A stretch of DNA of 64,000 nucleotides, from NCBI RefSeq assembly GCF_007197755.1, contig NZ_CP041636.1, positions 904,001 through 968,000 of the forward strand, read 5' to 3'. The notes beneath the pieces were generated by a model. That model saw only the letters and a program-made list of their open reading frames with translations, was not told where the DNA came from and ran no database searches. Source of the stretch: Ferrovibrio terrae (GTDB lineage: Bacteria; Pseudomonadota; Alphaproteobacteria; Ferrovibrionales; Ferrovibrionaceae). Each line of letters begins with the position of its first letter. Position 1 is the stretch's first letter. The translations under genes were made by a program, and so were the position numbers. Of the stretch, positions 17,597-25,360 are shown one piece after another.

Positions 17597-19459
17597 TCAG
17601 ATGCGGATATCGAGCCCGCCGCGTGCGGTGGCAGCCCGTTGTGCGTTGGCAGCAGCAAGCTGCGCCGGATCAGTGTTTGCGCCGGTTTCGGCATACTCTT
17701 CGCCGCCACGATTCTGGTGGCGGCCATTGCCGGCGTCGTTGCCATCGCGGCCTTCATTGGCCTGGCTCTGGTCGCGCAGCGTGAAATTCAGCGACTGCTG
17801 GTCGGTCTTCAGACCGGCATCGCGCAGCGACTGCTCAAGATTCTTCACATCCTGCTGCAGCAGCTGCAGGGTTTCGGGCTTGTCGGCGGCGATCACCGCC
17901 TGCAGACGGCCGTCATGGCCGATTTCCAGCTTGATCTCGACCTTGCCGAGATTGCCCGGATCGAGCTTGATCGAGATCTTGTCGAGGCCTTCGGCAACGC
18001 CCTTCTTGATCTGCACGCCGACCTGTTCGCCAACCGGCACATAGGCATTGAGATGGCGCGCGGCGGTCTGCGTCGCGGCCTGGTGCGTTGCCTGTGTTGC
18101 CTGTGTTGCCTGCGTTGCGGTAGTGGCGCCGATGGTAGCGCTCTGCTGGCCGCTGGTCCCGCTGCTGCTGGCGGTACTGCCGGCCTGCAACGCGATGTCG
18201 TCGGCAGCGGCCTGCAGCAGGGCGGCATTGAACTTGAGTTCTGACGCCGTCGGCTGCGCCTGCTGCTGCAACGCGGCCTGGGCCTGCTGCTGCAACTGCG
18301 CCATGTCGGCGACGGCCTGGTCGTCGTCCTGCATGGCGAACAGCGCGGACTGATCGACCAGCGTCTTCGGCGTTGCCATCACCGTCTGCACATCGACGGT
18401 CACGATCTTGTCGGCCTTGGGCTCGGCTTTCTGCTTCGCCTCGGCCGTCACGGCCGGCTTACCGGCCTGTTCCTGCACCTGCACCTGACCCTGATTCTGG
18501 GCCGTCAGCGCCTGCTGGAGTGTTGCGAAATCTTCTGCCGACACCGTCTGCTGCTGCGAGAGCAACGCAGCGGCACTGGTGTCGGTGGCGGTCTTGATCT
18601 GCGGCTCGGCAGCGCCAGCTGGCAGCGCGGGCTGCGCCACCGCCGGCGCGGCGGCCTTGGCATCGACGGGCTCGGCATCGGCAGCATGGGTCTGCACCGG
18701 CGCGGCCGCCTTGGTCTGCGCTTCGGCAGCGGCGGCCAGCGCGGCAGCAGCGGCTTCTTCGGGCGACAGGACGGAGACAACCGGGACAGTCGCGACAGCA
18801 GCGGCATCAGCAGCCGGCGCGGCAATGGTGGTGACAGCCGCGGCGGCGTCCACCGGCACCACCTGGGTCTGCAGCAGGGCGAGAATCAGCGCGGCATCGG
18901 GAGCATCGGCCACCACCGGCTTGCCGGCATCTTCGGGCAGTGTCTCTTCCGCGGTGTCACCGGCGGCATCCTGTGCCTCCGGCTGTTCGGCCGTCTGCTC
19001 ACCAGTCTGGTCGACCGGCTGGGCAGCGGCATCCTGCTGCGGCGCAGTGGCGGCAGCGTCTTCAGGGGCCTTTTCAGTCTGCTCGGCGACAGGCTTTTCG
19101 GCAGTGTCCTTGGCGGGCTTGGTCTCGGTCCTGGCCGGTGCCTTGCCCTCGCTGGGCTTCTGGGCAGCAGCCGTGTCGCGGGTGTTGGTATCGCGGACAG
19201 TGTCCTTGCGCGGGGCGGGCGTGGTGTTCGGGCGGGTCGAGGCCGGCTCGGCGCGCTCGCGGCGCTCGACCGGGCGGGTTTCGGTGCGCGGCGCGGCCGC
19301 CGCCATGGCGCGCTCGGTCGTCTTCGCCACCGCTTCGCTGCCCTGGCCAAATACAGCGGTCTGCAGCACGCGGGCAAAAGCGTCGGCACGGCTCGAGGGC
19401 TCCTCGGCCGGTTGGCCGTGGGTCGAAGCGAGAGGGCTGTTTACCTGTGCGACTTTCAT
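17597..19459 (-). CDS. fliK: Flagellar hook-length control protein FliK
   Basis: Secreted molecular ruler that measures the hook and triggers the export switch. The 620-residue protein has a long Ala/Gln/Thr-rich N-terminal region (1 to about 500), including an ATQ-ATQ-ATQ micro-repeat encoded near 18,070-18,120. The C-terminal Flg_hook domain reads ISIKLDPGNLGKVEIKLEIG, then the VIAADKPETLQLLQQDVKNL and LRDAGLKTDQQSLNF segments. The start is ATG 19457-19459 with GAGGA 6-7 bp upstream; the open frame extends further but overlaps the promoter. A sigma-54 promoter lies about 30 bp upstream, and fliK leads into flgD and sciP. Confidence 0.9.
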   Translation of the reverse strand: MKVAQVNSPLASTHGQPAEEPSSRADAFARVLQTAVFGQGSEAVAKTTERAMAAAAPRTETRPVERRERAEPASTRPNTTPAPRKDTVRDTNTRDTAAAQKPSEGKAPARTETKPAKDTAEKPVAEQTEKAPEDAAATAPQQDAAAQPVDQTGEQTAEQPEAQDAAGDTAEETLPEDAGKPVVADAPDAALILALLQTQVVPVDAAAAVTTIAAPAADAAAVATVPVVSVLSPEEAAAAALAAAAEAQTKAAAPVQTHAADAEPVDAKAAAPAVAQPALPAGAAEPQIKTATDTSAAALLSQQQTVSAEDFATLQQALTAQNQGQVQVQEQAGKPAVTAEAKQKAEPKADKIVTVDVQTVMATPKTLVDQSALFAMQDDDQAVADMAQLQQQAQAALQQQAQPTASELKFNAALLQAAADDIALQAGSTASSSGTSGQQSATIGATTATQATQATQATHQAATQTAARHLNAYVPVGEQVGVQIKKGVAEGLDKISIKLDPGNLGKVEIKLEIGHDGRLQAVIAADKPETLQLLQQDVKNLEQSLRDAGLKTDQQSLNFTLRDQSQANEGRDGNDAGNGRHQNRGGEEYAETGANTDPAQLAAANAQRAATARGGLDIRI

Positions 19460-19486
19460 GGAATCCTCAATTCGTCGCAGCTTTAG

Positions 19487-19504
19487 AAGCAAGCGCCGGG
19501 CCAA
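19487..19504 (-). promoter_or_regulatory. Sigma-54 (-24/-12) promoter of fliK-flgD
   Basis: On the minus strand TTGGCCCGGCGCTTGCTT matches the sigma-54 consensus (TTGGCACG-N4-TTGCTT) with a single core change. GG (-24) and GC (-12) are exactly 10 bp apart. Transcription would begin near 19,477, about 18 bp before the fliK ATG. The paired FlbD-type palindromes sit about 80-110 bp upstream, as expected for an enhancer. Confidence 0.75.
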
Positions 19505-19579
19505 GTCCCATGATCGAGATAAGTGTATGATTCAGAGATAATATTTCAGAGACGTCGGAGCCCATTGCCCCCGCCGTCT

Positions 19580-19602
19580 TTGCCGGGCGGCAATTTCTGC
19601 CG
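19580..19602 (-). promoter_or_regulatory. Overlapping palindromes, candidate FlbD enhancer (ftr-like)
   Basis: TTGCCG-gg-CGGCAA (19580-19593) is a perfect inverted repeat, and its right arm is shared with CGGCA-atttc-TGCCG (19588-19602). The GGCA..TGCC core is the same as in the palindrome before fliF. The pair lies about 80 bp upstream of the fliK sigma-54 promoter. Confidence 0.55.
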
Positions 19603-19677
19603 GGACCGGAAACCCCAGCCGTACGCCCCCTTGAGGCCGGCCTAGGTCCCGGACTGAAACAGGATTAGACTGGGGTC

Positions 19678-20229
19678 ATGGCGATTCAGCCCGGCAAACC
19701 CTCTGGTGGCGGATCAAGCGCCCCGCCCCGCCCGCTCGCTCCCAAGGCCCCCGCCACGGCGCCCGCGGCGGAGGATGAGGTGGAGCAGCTTGCCCCCAGC
19801 GAACTCGACGACGTCACCCATGCCGAATACCGGCTGCTTTACGATGCCGCCGCCCGCAACGTGCTGTTCGCCAAGCGGCAGCAATGGCGGATGGTGGAGT
19901 ATTTCACCCTGATCGCGCTGGCACTGGTGGCGATCGGCATCGCCGTCCCCTTCGCGCCCGACGTGACGCGCTTCGTCGCCGGATTCTTAAGCTTTGTCGG
20001 CGCCGCCAGTCTGGGCGTCGTTGCCATGCTGCAATCCTGGCAGGGCAACGAACACGCCAAAATGGCATATCTGGCGACCGACTTTTCCAATTTTGCGCGC
20101 AACGCACTGCGCCGCAAGCCAAAGCTCAGCGGTGACATCCACCGCTATCTGATGCTGCTGCTGATGCTGCTGTATATCGTGGTGCTGGACGTCGTCGTGG
20201 TCCGGCTGCTGCTCGATATCGCGCGCTAG
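19678..20229 (+). CDS. Membrane protein with SLATT-like architecture (function unknown)
   Basis: A 183-residue protein, not confidently recognised. A Pro/Ala-rich N-terminus (1-40) is followed by an amphipathic helix (YRLLYDAAARNVLFAKRQQW, 51-70), membrane segments at about 76-93 and 98-118, a polar helix (WQGNEHAKMAYLATDFSNFA, 121-140) and a third membrane segment at 157-178. Helix, two membrane spans, then a helix is the layout of SLATT-domain proteins, which in other genomes act as membrane effectors of nucleotide-signalling defence. No nucleotidyltransferase or SLOG partner is nearby, so that role is speculative. It is divergent from fliK and ends 3 bp from the convergent dioxygenase gene. 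Confidence 0.7.
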   Translation: MAIQPGKPSGGGSSAPPRPLAPKAPATAPAAEDEVEQLAPSELDDVTHAEYRLLYDAAARNVLFAKRQQWRMVEYFTLIALALVAIGIAVPFAPDVTRFVAGFLSFVGAASLGVVAMLQSWQGNEHAKMAYLATDFSNFARNALRRKPKLSGDIHRYLMLLLMLLYIVVLDVVVVRLLLDIAR

Positions 20230-20232
20230 ATT

Positions 20233-21027
20233 CTACGCGAAACTGTAGCTGTCCATCGCCAGCGAGCCATGCGCGAAGCTGGCATGGATGCGTTCGGCCG
20301 GCTGGCCCGGTGTAGCCGCGCCGAGCGCGACGTAGAGCGGCAGCAGGTGTTCGTCGGTCGGATGGTTCTGCGCCGCGAACGGCGCCTGACGGCGATAATC
20401 CAGCAACGCCGCATCGTCGCGCTGCGCCAGCTTCTGCGCCATCCACTCCGCAAACGCAGATGCCCACTCGGCCGGCGGCTGGCTGTCGCTGCGGTCCAGC
20501 AGGCGCAGATTGTGGGTCATCGAGCCGGTCGCCATGATAAGCACGCCGTCATCACGCAACGCAGACAGCGCACGGCCCAGGGCCAGATGATGCGCCGGAT
20601 CGCGCTGCGACTGGATCGAAAGCTGCAGCACGGGAATCTCGGCATCGGGATAGATCAGCGTCAGCGGTGACCAGGCGCCGTGATCGAGGCCGCGCTGTGC
20701 ATCCAGAGCTGCCGCGTAGCCGGCCTCCGCCAGCAGATCGCGAATACGCGCGGCCAGCTGCGGCGTGCCCGGCGCGTTGTAATGCATGCGATAGAGCGCC
20801 GGCGGAAAGCCGTAGAAGTCGTGGATGGTCTCAGGTTGCGCGACGGCGCCGACGGCGGGTTGTGCGGTTTCCCAATGCGCGGAGACGGCGAGGATCGCCT
20901 TCGGCTTTGGCCACAGCGCGGCAGCAGTGCGCAGGAACTGGTGTGCCGGACGATCCGGTTCCAGCGTCAACATGGGCGAGCCATGGCTGATGAAAACAGC
21001 GGGCAGACGTGTGGATGAAGAAGACAT
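20233..21027 (-). CDS. LigB/DODA-type extradiol ring-cleavage dioxygenase
   Basis: Member of the class III extradiol dioxygenase family (4,5-DOPA dioxygenase, YgiD type), a non-heme metal enzyme that opens catechol rings. The 264-residue protein shows the expected His ligands: FISHGSPMLTLE near the N-terminus, AVSAHWET, GLDHGAWSPLTLIYPDAEIP and GSMTHNL. The start is ATG 21025-21027, 8 bp after AGGA; the frame extends 15 codons further without a ribosome site. The physiological substrate is unknown. The next gene upstream is a small unknown protein, then a divergent LysR regulator that is a plausible controller. Confidence 0.85.
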   Translation of the reverse strand: MSSSSTRLPAVFISHGSPMLTLEPDRPAHQFLRTAAALWPKPKAILAVSAHWETAQPAVGAVAQPETIHDFYGFPPALYRMHYNAPGTPQLAARIRDLLAEAGYAAALDAQRGLDHGAWSPLTLIYPDAEIPVLQLSIQSQRDPAHHLALGRALSALRDDGVLIMATGSMTHNLRLLDRSDSQPPAEWASAFAEWMAQKLAQRDDAALLDYRRQAPFAAQNHPTDEHLLPLYVALGAATPGQPAERIHASFAHGSLAMDSYSFA

Positions 21028-21120
21028 CGGAGGTTCCTGCTGCGCCGTCACAAGCAACGGCGCAGCGATCACCTAAGTCAGCGGCAGCTAAGCCGCAAGA
21101 CGTTACCTTGAAGTGCCGCC

Positions 21121-21342
21121 TTACTCGACGGTAACGATCCGGGCCGAGGCCTGCCATTCCGTCGGGCGGAAGGCATTGGCGATGCGGGCGACGAGGCCGT
21201 CGAACAGCGCCTTGTTCGACTCTGCCCGCAGGCTGCTGGCGCGGGCGCGCAGATAGGCCATCTCGTCGGCCGAGATGTAGCGGATCGGCTGGCCGACGGT
21301 CTGGAAGCGGGTTTCAATCTGGGACGTGAGCGACTGTGTCAT
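21121..21342 (-). CDS. Small hypothetical protein
   Basis: A 73-residue basic, helical protein that I do not recognise by name. It contains IETRFQTVGQPIRYISADEM and YLRARASSLRAESNKALFDG, and ends in an amphipathic stretch. ATG 21340-21342 follows GGAAGG; the frame opens 21 codons earlier, but that part would cover the LysR intergenic repeat. It lies between the dioxygenase gene and the divergent LysR gene, so may be a target of that regulator. Confidence 0.55.
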   Translation of the reverse strand: MTQSLTSQIETRFQTVGQPIRYISADEMAYLRARASSLRAESNKALFDGLVARIANAFRPTEWQASARIVTVE

Positions 21343-21400
21343 CGGGGAGGCCTTCCTCTGCTGGGTGGCTATGACCTCAACTCTATGCTGCGTCGCGCTT

Positions 21401-21450
21401 TTCATTAATACAGAGATTTGGCAGTATTTGATGACTGAAATTCATTAATA
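21401..21450. repeat. Direct repeat ttcattaata flanking the LysR promoter
   Basis: The 10-bp sequence ttcattaata occurs at 21401-21410 and again at 21441-21450, 40 bp apart (about four helical turns), in the short AT-rich region just upstream of the LysR ATG at 21462. This looks like an operator pair, possibly for LysR autoregulation. Confidence 0.5.
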
Positions 21451-21461
21451 GGTCGAACACC

Positions 21462-22370
21462 ATGGATCGATACGGCGAAATGCAGGCTTTCCTGCAGGTG
21501 GTGGATCATGGCGGCTTCAGCGAGGCCGCCAAACCGCTCGGCCTGTCGCCGTCCGCGGTCAGCAAGCTGATCTCGCGGCTGGAGGACCGGCTGGGCGCGC
21601 GACTGCTGCAGCGGACCACGCGGCGCGTCAGCCTGACCGCCGAGGGCCGCGTCTATGCCGACCAGGTGCGCGAAATCCTCGCCGATATCGATGCGGTGGA
21701 GGCCAGCGTCGGTGGTGCCGAGGCGGAACCGCGCGGCACCCTGCGGGTCAATGTCGCGCATGGTTTCGGCATGACCCAGGTCGTGCCGCTGCTGCCGGAC
21801 TTTCTCGCGCGCTACCCCAAAATCGACGTGCAGATCACCTTCGCCGATCAGGTGGTCGACCTGGTGGCCGAGGGCGAGGATGTCGGCATCCGCACCGGGG
21901 CGTTACGCGACGAGACGCTGATCGCGCGCAAACTGGGCGAGCACCGTCGCATCATCTGTGCCGCGCCGGGTTATCTGGAAAAATACGGCACGCCGAAAAC
22001 ACCGGAGGATCTGGCACAGCACAACTGCCTGCTGTTCGACGGACCGGAAGGCCTGAACGAATGGCCGTTCCGCAAACCCGACGGCAGCATCGAACGCACG
22101 GCCATCCGCGGCAATTTCCGCAGCAGCAACGGCGATGCGATCTTTCGCATGCTGCTGGCCGGCGTGGGCCTGTGCTACGCCGCCGATTTCGGTATCCGGC
22201 AGGCCATCGAAGAAGGCCGCCTGGTGCCGGTGCTGACCGAACACACCGCCGATATCCTGCGGCCGATCCATGTGGTCTATCCGGCGCGCAAGCATCTGGC
22301 GGCGAAAGTCCGCGCCTTCGCCGATTACCTGGTCGAGTGCTACACGCTCAACCCGCCGTGGAAGATGTGA
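21462..22370 (+). CDS. LysR-family transcriptional regulator
   Basis: A 302-residue LysR-type regulator. The winged helix-turn-helix is at residues 1-60 (FLQVVDHGGFSEAAKPLGLS followed by SAVSKLISRLEDRLGARLLQ), then the linker helix and a periplasmic-binding-like effector domain starting at GTLRVNVAHGFGMTQVVPLL. The sequence belongs to the large DmlR/AaeR-type group. It is divergent from the small unknown gene and the dioxygenase, with a 10-bp direct repeat in the intervening region. It ends 1 bp from the convergent threonine aldolase gene. The ligand is unknown. Confidence 0.92.
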   Translation: MDRYGEMQAFLQVVDHGGFSEAAKPLGLSPSAVSKLISRLEDRLGARLLQRTTRRVSLTAEGRVYADQVREILADIDAVEASVGGAEAEPRGTLRVNVAHGFGMTQVVPLLPDFLARYPKIDVQITFADQVVDLVAEGEDVGIRTGALRDETLIARKLGEHRRIICAAPGYLEKYGTPKTPEDLAQHNCLLFDGPEGLNEWPFRKPDGSIERTAIRGNFRSSNGDAIFRMLLAGVGLCYAADFGIRQAIEEGRLVPVLTEHTADILRPIHVVYPARKHLAAKVRAFADYLVECYTLNPPWKM

Positions 22371-22371
22371 G

Positions 22372-23412
22372 TTACTTCAGCGCGGCAGATGCTGCCTGCA
22401 CAAGCGCTGCCGTGTCGTCGCGGGTCTTGTCGAAGGCGCAGACGAAGCGGTAGAGGCTGTCGGCCTCGCTCCAGGTGTGGAACAGCGCGCCGCGCTTGCG
22501 CATGGCGTCCGCCGCCGCCGCCGGCAGCTGCACGAAGACCTCGTTGGCCTGCACCGGCCAGATGACTTTCGCGCCCGGCAGATTGCCCAGCCCGTCGGCA
22601 AGCTCCCGGGCGCGGGCATTGGCCTCACGCGCCAGCCGCAGCCACAGGCCGTTGTCCAGCATGGCCAGCAGCTGCACCGACAGGAAGCGCGCCTTGGAGA
22701 AGAGATGCGCGCCACGCTTGCGGCGATACAGGAAACTCTCGGCCAGCTCAGGCTTGAAGAAGACCACGGCTTCCACGCCCATCGCGCCGTTCTTGGTGGC
22801 GCCGAAACTGAGCACATCGACACCGGCGCGCCAGGTGAGATCGGCCGGCGCGACATTCAATCCCGCCACCGCATTGGCAAAGCGCGCGCCGTCCATATGC
22901 AGCTTCATGTTATGGCGTTTGCAGCGCTCGGCGATGGCAGCGACCTCATCGACGGAATAGACCGTGCCGGCCTCGGTCGCCTGGGTGATGCTGACGGCGG
23001 ACGGCTGCGGATTGTGCTGCGAACCGGCCCAGCCGAGCGACAGCGCCGCATCGAGCGCCGCAACATCGATCTTGCCATTCTCGCCGGGCAAGGTGACCAG
23101 CTTGGCGCCGCCGGTGAAAAATTCCGGCGCATTGCATTCGTCGGTGACGATATGGGCATCCTGGTGGCAGTAGATCGCGCCATAGCCCGGCGCGATGCAG
23201 CTCAAGCTGAGCACATTCGCCGCCGTGCCGGTGGCCACCGGGAACACCTTGCACTCGTGCTCGAACAAAGCCGAGAAGGCGGCATCGAGTTTGAGACTCC
23301 ACGGATCGGCGCCATAGGACGACACGTCGCCTTTATTCGCCTCCATCAGCGCCGCCATGATTTCGGGCGCCGCGCCGGCCACGTTGTCGCTGCGAAAATC
23401 CATCTTGCTCAA
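22372..23412 (-). CDS. Low-specificity threonine aldolase family (PLP) enzyme
   Basis: Fold-type I PLP enzyme of the threonine aldolase / beta-eliminating lyase family, which cleaves L-threonine or allo-threonine to glycine and acetaldehyde. The 346-residue protein shows MDFRSDNVAGAAPEIMAALM near the start, the catalytic-His region YCHQDAHIVTDE, the KLHMDGARFANAV Asp that binds the pyridine nitrogen, and FGATKNGAMG with the PLP Lys. The ATG overlaps the stop of the JAMM gene upstream by 4 bp. Low-specificity L-threonine aldolase is most likely, but related beta-hydroxy amino acid aldolases cannot be excluded. Confidence 0.9.
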   Translation of the reverse strand: MSKMDFRSDNVAGAAPEIMAALMEANKGDVSSYGADPWSLKLDAAFSALFEHECKVFPVATGTAANVLSLSCIAPGYGAIYCHQDAHIVTDECNAPEFFTGGAKLVTLPGENGKIDVAALDAALSLGWAGSQHNPQPSAVSITQATEAGTVYSVDEVAAIAERCKRHNMKLHMDGARFANAVAGLNVAPADLTWRAGVDVLSFGATKNGAMGVEAVVFFKPELAESFLYRRKRGAHLFSKARFLSVQLLAMLDNGLWLRLAREANARARELADGLGNLPGAKVIWPVQANEVFVQLPAAAADAMRKRGALFHTWSEADSLYRFVCAFDKTRDDTAALVQAASAALK

Positions 23413-23837
23413 TCCTGCCTGATCGCCAGAGGCGTGAAACCGAAGCCCGCACCGGCGGCAACGGCCTGAAAGGCGCGCAGCGGCAGGGCGCGGCCATCAT
23501 GCACCGCCGTGATCAGCCAGACGAGTCCCGGATCGCTCACCATCGCAGCATCTTTTGCGGACGGTTCGTCGCGCCCGTTGGGGTGACTGTGCCAGTGACC
23601 AATTATGCGATTGGTTCCGCCGTTCTCGCGCAGCCTGCGCAGCGTGGCGATATGCACGGCGGGATCGAGTTCGAATTCGCGCTCGGGATCGGTCGAGACA
23701 TTCGCCGCCGGCACGATCTCGGTGACGCGCAAATTGCTGTCGCCGACCAGAAGCGCGCAGGCCTCGCGCGGCCAGGCCGCCTCGCCCAGCTGCGCGAGCT
23801 GCGCCGCCTGTGCCCTCGACAGGCGCAAAGCACTCAT
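23409..23837 (-). CDS. JAMM/Mov34 (MPN+) metalloprotease-like protein
   Basis: A 142-residue, single-domain JAB1/MPN protein with all zinc-site residues. The catalytic Glu lies in WPREACALLVG; the JAMM motif is GHWHSHP followed by SAKDAAM (His-x-His-Pro, then Ser-x-x-Asp). Bacterial stand-alone JAMM proteins remove C-terminal extensions from ubiquitin-like sulfur carriers or process peptides, but no ThiS/MoaD-like gene is adjacent. It overlaps both neighbours by 4 bp (ATGA), so it is translated together with a small membrane protein upstream and threonine aldolase downstream. The start is ATG 23835-23837; the frame runs on to 24224 but the extension is an Arg/His-rich shadow. Confidence 0.85.
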   Translation of the reverse strand: MSALRLSRAQAAQLAQLGEAAWPREACALLVGDSNLRVTEIVPAANVSTDPEREFELDPAVHIATLRRLRENGGTNRIIGHWHSHPNGRDEPSAKDAAMVSDPGLVWLITAVHDGRALPLRAFQAVAAGAGFGFTPLAIRQD

Positions 23838-24193
23838 CGCTCGGTCTTCACCGTCAGGCTGCCGAGCGGCTTCAGCGTCTCGCCATCCAGCGCGTAGAGT
23901 CGCTCGGTGCCATCCGCCAGCCGCACGCGCAGGATGATGCGGTTGCCGGTGGCAAACACCTCGGCCACGCGGCTGTTGCGCGGAATCATGAATTCCAAGT
24001 CCTCGACCGTGACGTTGCGCACGCCAATAGATGAACCTGGCGCCGTGGCGGTGGCCGATGGCGTACGTTTCGGCCCGCCGGTCATGATCAGCACGATCAG
24101 CAGGGTGGCGAGACCGAGGAAGATGACGCCCAGACCGATGACGGTGGCCTTCAACCACCGTATCTTCCGGGTCTCCTGCACATCTTCGCTCAT
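23834..24193 (-). CDS. Small single-pass membrane protein, possibly DUF6476-like
   Basis: A 119-residue protein with one membrane span at about 16-38 (TVIGLGVIFLGLATLLIVLI) and a periplasmic domain of short beta strands, including LEFMIPRNSRVAEVFATGNR and RIILRVRLADGTERLYALDG. I recall similar small alphaproteobacterial proteins carrying a DUF6476 label, but I am not certain. It is the first gene of the coupled trio with the JAMM protease and threonine aldolase, and its 5' end is 30 bp from the divergent rluD. Confidence 0.7.
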   Translation of the reverse strand: MSEDVQETRKIRWLKATVIGLGVIFLGLATLLIVLIMTGGPKRTPSATATAPGSSIGVRNVTVEDLEFMIPRNSRVAEVFATGNRIILRVRLADGTERLYALDGETLKPLGSLTVKTER

Positions 24194-24223
24194 ACCCGCT
24201 CACCCATTTGAGACCGTCTCCCA

Positions 24224-25252
24224 ATGTCCGACATGACCTTTCAAACCCTGCCGCCCGTGCCGCCCGACCAGGCCGGCGAACGGCTGGACCGTTACCTGGC
24301 CGCCGCCATGGCGCTGCTGCCGGGTGCGGACGAGGCGTCTTTGTCGCGCTCGCGGCTCAAGTCGCTGGTGCTCGACGGCCATGTCCATCTGAACGGCGCG
24401 ACGATATCCGACCCCTCCCGCAAGATCAAACCGGGCGAGGTCTATGCCGTGGGCCAGCCCGAGGCCATCGCCGCCGATCCGCAGGCGCAGGATATCCCGC
24501 TGAACGTCGTCCACGAGGACGAGCATCTGATCGTGATCGACAAGCCGGCCGGCCTGGTGGTGCATCCCGCGCCCGGCAGTCCGGACAAGACGCTGGTGAA
24601 CGCCCTGCTGCATCATTGCGGCGACACGCTGTCGGGTATCGGCGGCGTGAAGCGGCCGGGCATCGTGCATCGCATCGACAAGGACACGTCGGGCCTTGTG
24701 GTGGTGGCGAAAAACGATCGCGCGCATCATGCGCTGGCCGCGCTGTTTGCCGAACACGACATCGAGCGCAGTTACGACGCGCTGGTCTGGGACCATCCCA
24801 ATCCGCTGCAGGGCAGCATCGAAGGCCCGATCGGCCGCGACCCGAAAGACCGCAAGCGCATGGCGATTGTCACGCGCGGCGGCAAGGACGCGATCACGCA
24901 TTACGAAACCAAGAAGCTGATCTTCGACGGCAAGGGCCAGCCGGTCTGCGCGCTGGTGCGCTGCACGCTGGAGACCGGCCGCACGCACCAGATCCGCGTG
25001 CATATGACAGCGAAGGGCAATGCGCTGATCGGCGACCCGGTTTACGGCCGCGCCCGCAACCTGCAGCGCTTTCAGCTCGGCGATGCGGCGCGCGCGGCGC
25101 TGCTCGCCTTCAAACGCCAGGCGCTGCATGCCGCCACGCTGGGATTCAAACATCCGGTGACCGGCAAGGCGCTGCGCTTCGAGAGCCCGCTGCCCGAGGA
25201 TTTCGCCAAACTGCTGAAGCTGCTGTCGAGCCAGCGCAACACGCCGCGCTAA
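24224..25252 (+). CDS. rluD: RluA-family 23S rRNA pseudouridine synthase (RluD-like)
   Basis: Isomerises uridines to pseudouridines, in RluD's case in helix 69 of 23S rRNA. The 342-residue protein has an N-terminal S4 RNA-binding domain (about 15-90, SRLKSLVLDGHVHLNGATIS) and the catalytic domain with HRIDKDTSGLVVVAKN, whose first Asp is the catalytic residue. It also has the conserved CTLETGRTHQIRVHM block and the family's C-terminal GDPVYG motif. It is divergent from the trio at 22.4-24.2 kb. Other RluA members (RluC) are possible, but the two-domain layout and length favour RluD. Confidence 0.88.
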   Translation: MSDMTFQTLPPVPPDQAGERLDRYLAAAMALLPGADEASLSRSRLKSLVLDGHVHLNGATISDPSRKIKPGEVYAVGQPEAIAADPQAQDIPLNVVHEDEHLIVIDKPAGLVVHPAPGSPDKTLVNALLHHCGDTLSGIGGVKRPGIVHRIDKDTSGLVVVAKNDRAHHALAALFAEHDIERSYDALVWDHPNPLQGSIEGPIGRDPKDRKRMAIVTRGGKDAITHYETKKLIFDGKGQPVCALVRCTLETGRTHQIRVHMTAKGNALIGDPVYGRARNLQRFQLGDAARAALLAFKRQALHAATLGFKHPVTGKALRFESPLPEDFAKLLKLLSSQRNTPR

Positions 25253-25275
25253 GGCTGACTTTGTAAAAAATCAGA

Positions 25276-25326
25276 TTGAGAAATAGAACAAATGCGGTAC
25301 ATATTATAGGAATATTATCGAGATGA
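25276..25326 (+). promoter_or_regulatory. AT-rich promoter element with LexA-like core, shared with 54.8 kb
   Basis: The sequence runs TTGAGA, then AATAGAACAAATGCGGTACA, then TATTATAGGAATATTATC. Its core GAAC-AAATGCG-GTAC (25287-25301 approx.) is one base off the alphaproteobacterial LexA box (GAAC-N7-GAAC / GTTC-N7-GTTC). About 33 of 40 positions recur on the minus strand at 54,815-54,858, upstream of a GH108-like gene, with GATATC following in both. It precedes the two unknown genes starting at 25,361. Confidence 0.55.
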
Positions 25327-25360
25327 TATCGGCGGCAAGACCGAGGGCGAGCAGGTGGCC

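Noticed and set aside
18070-18120. Tandem repeats in fliK
   Set aside because: Short ATQ codon repeats within the disordered part of FliK; ordinary for this protein type.
23838-24224. N-terminal extension of the JAMM gene
   Set aside because: It is out of frame with the small membrane-protein gene and His/Arg-rich; the JAMM domain starts at 23,837.
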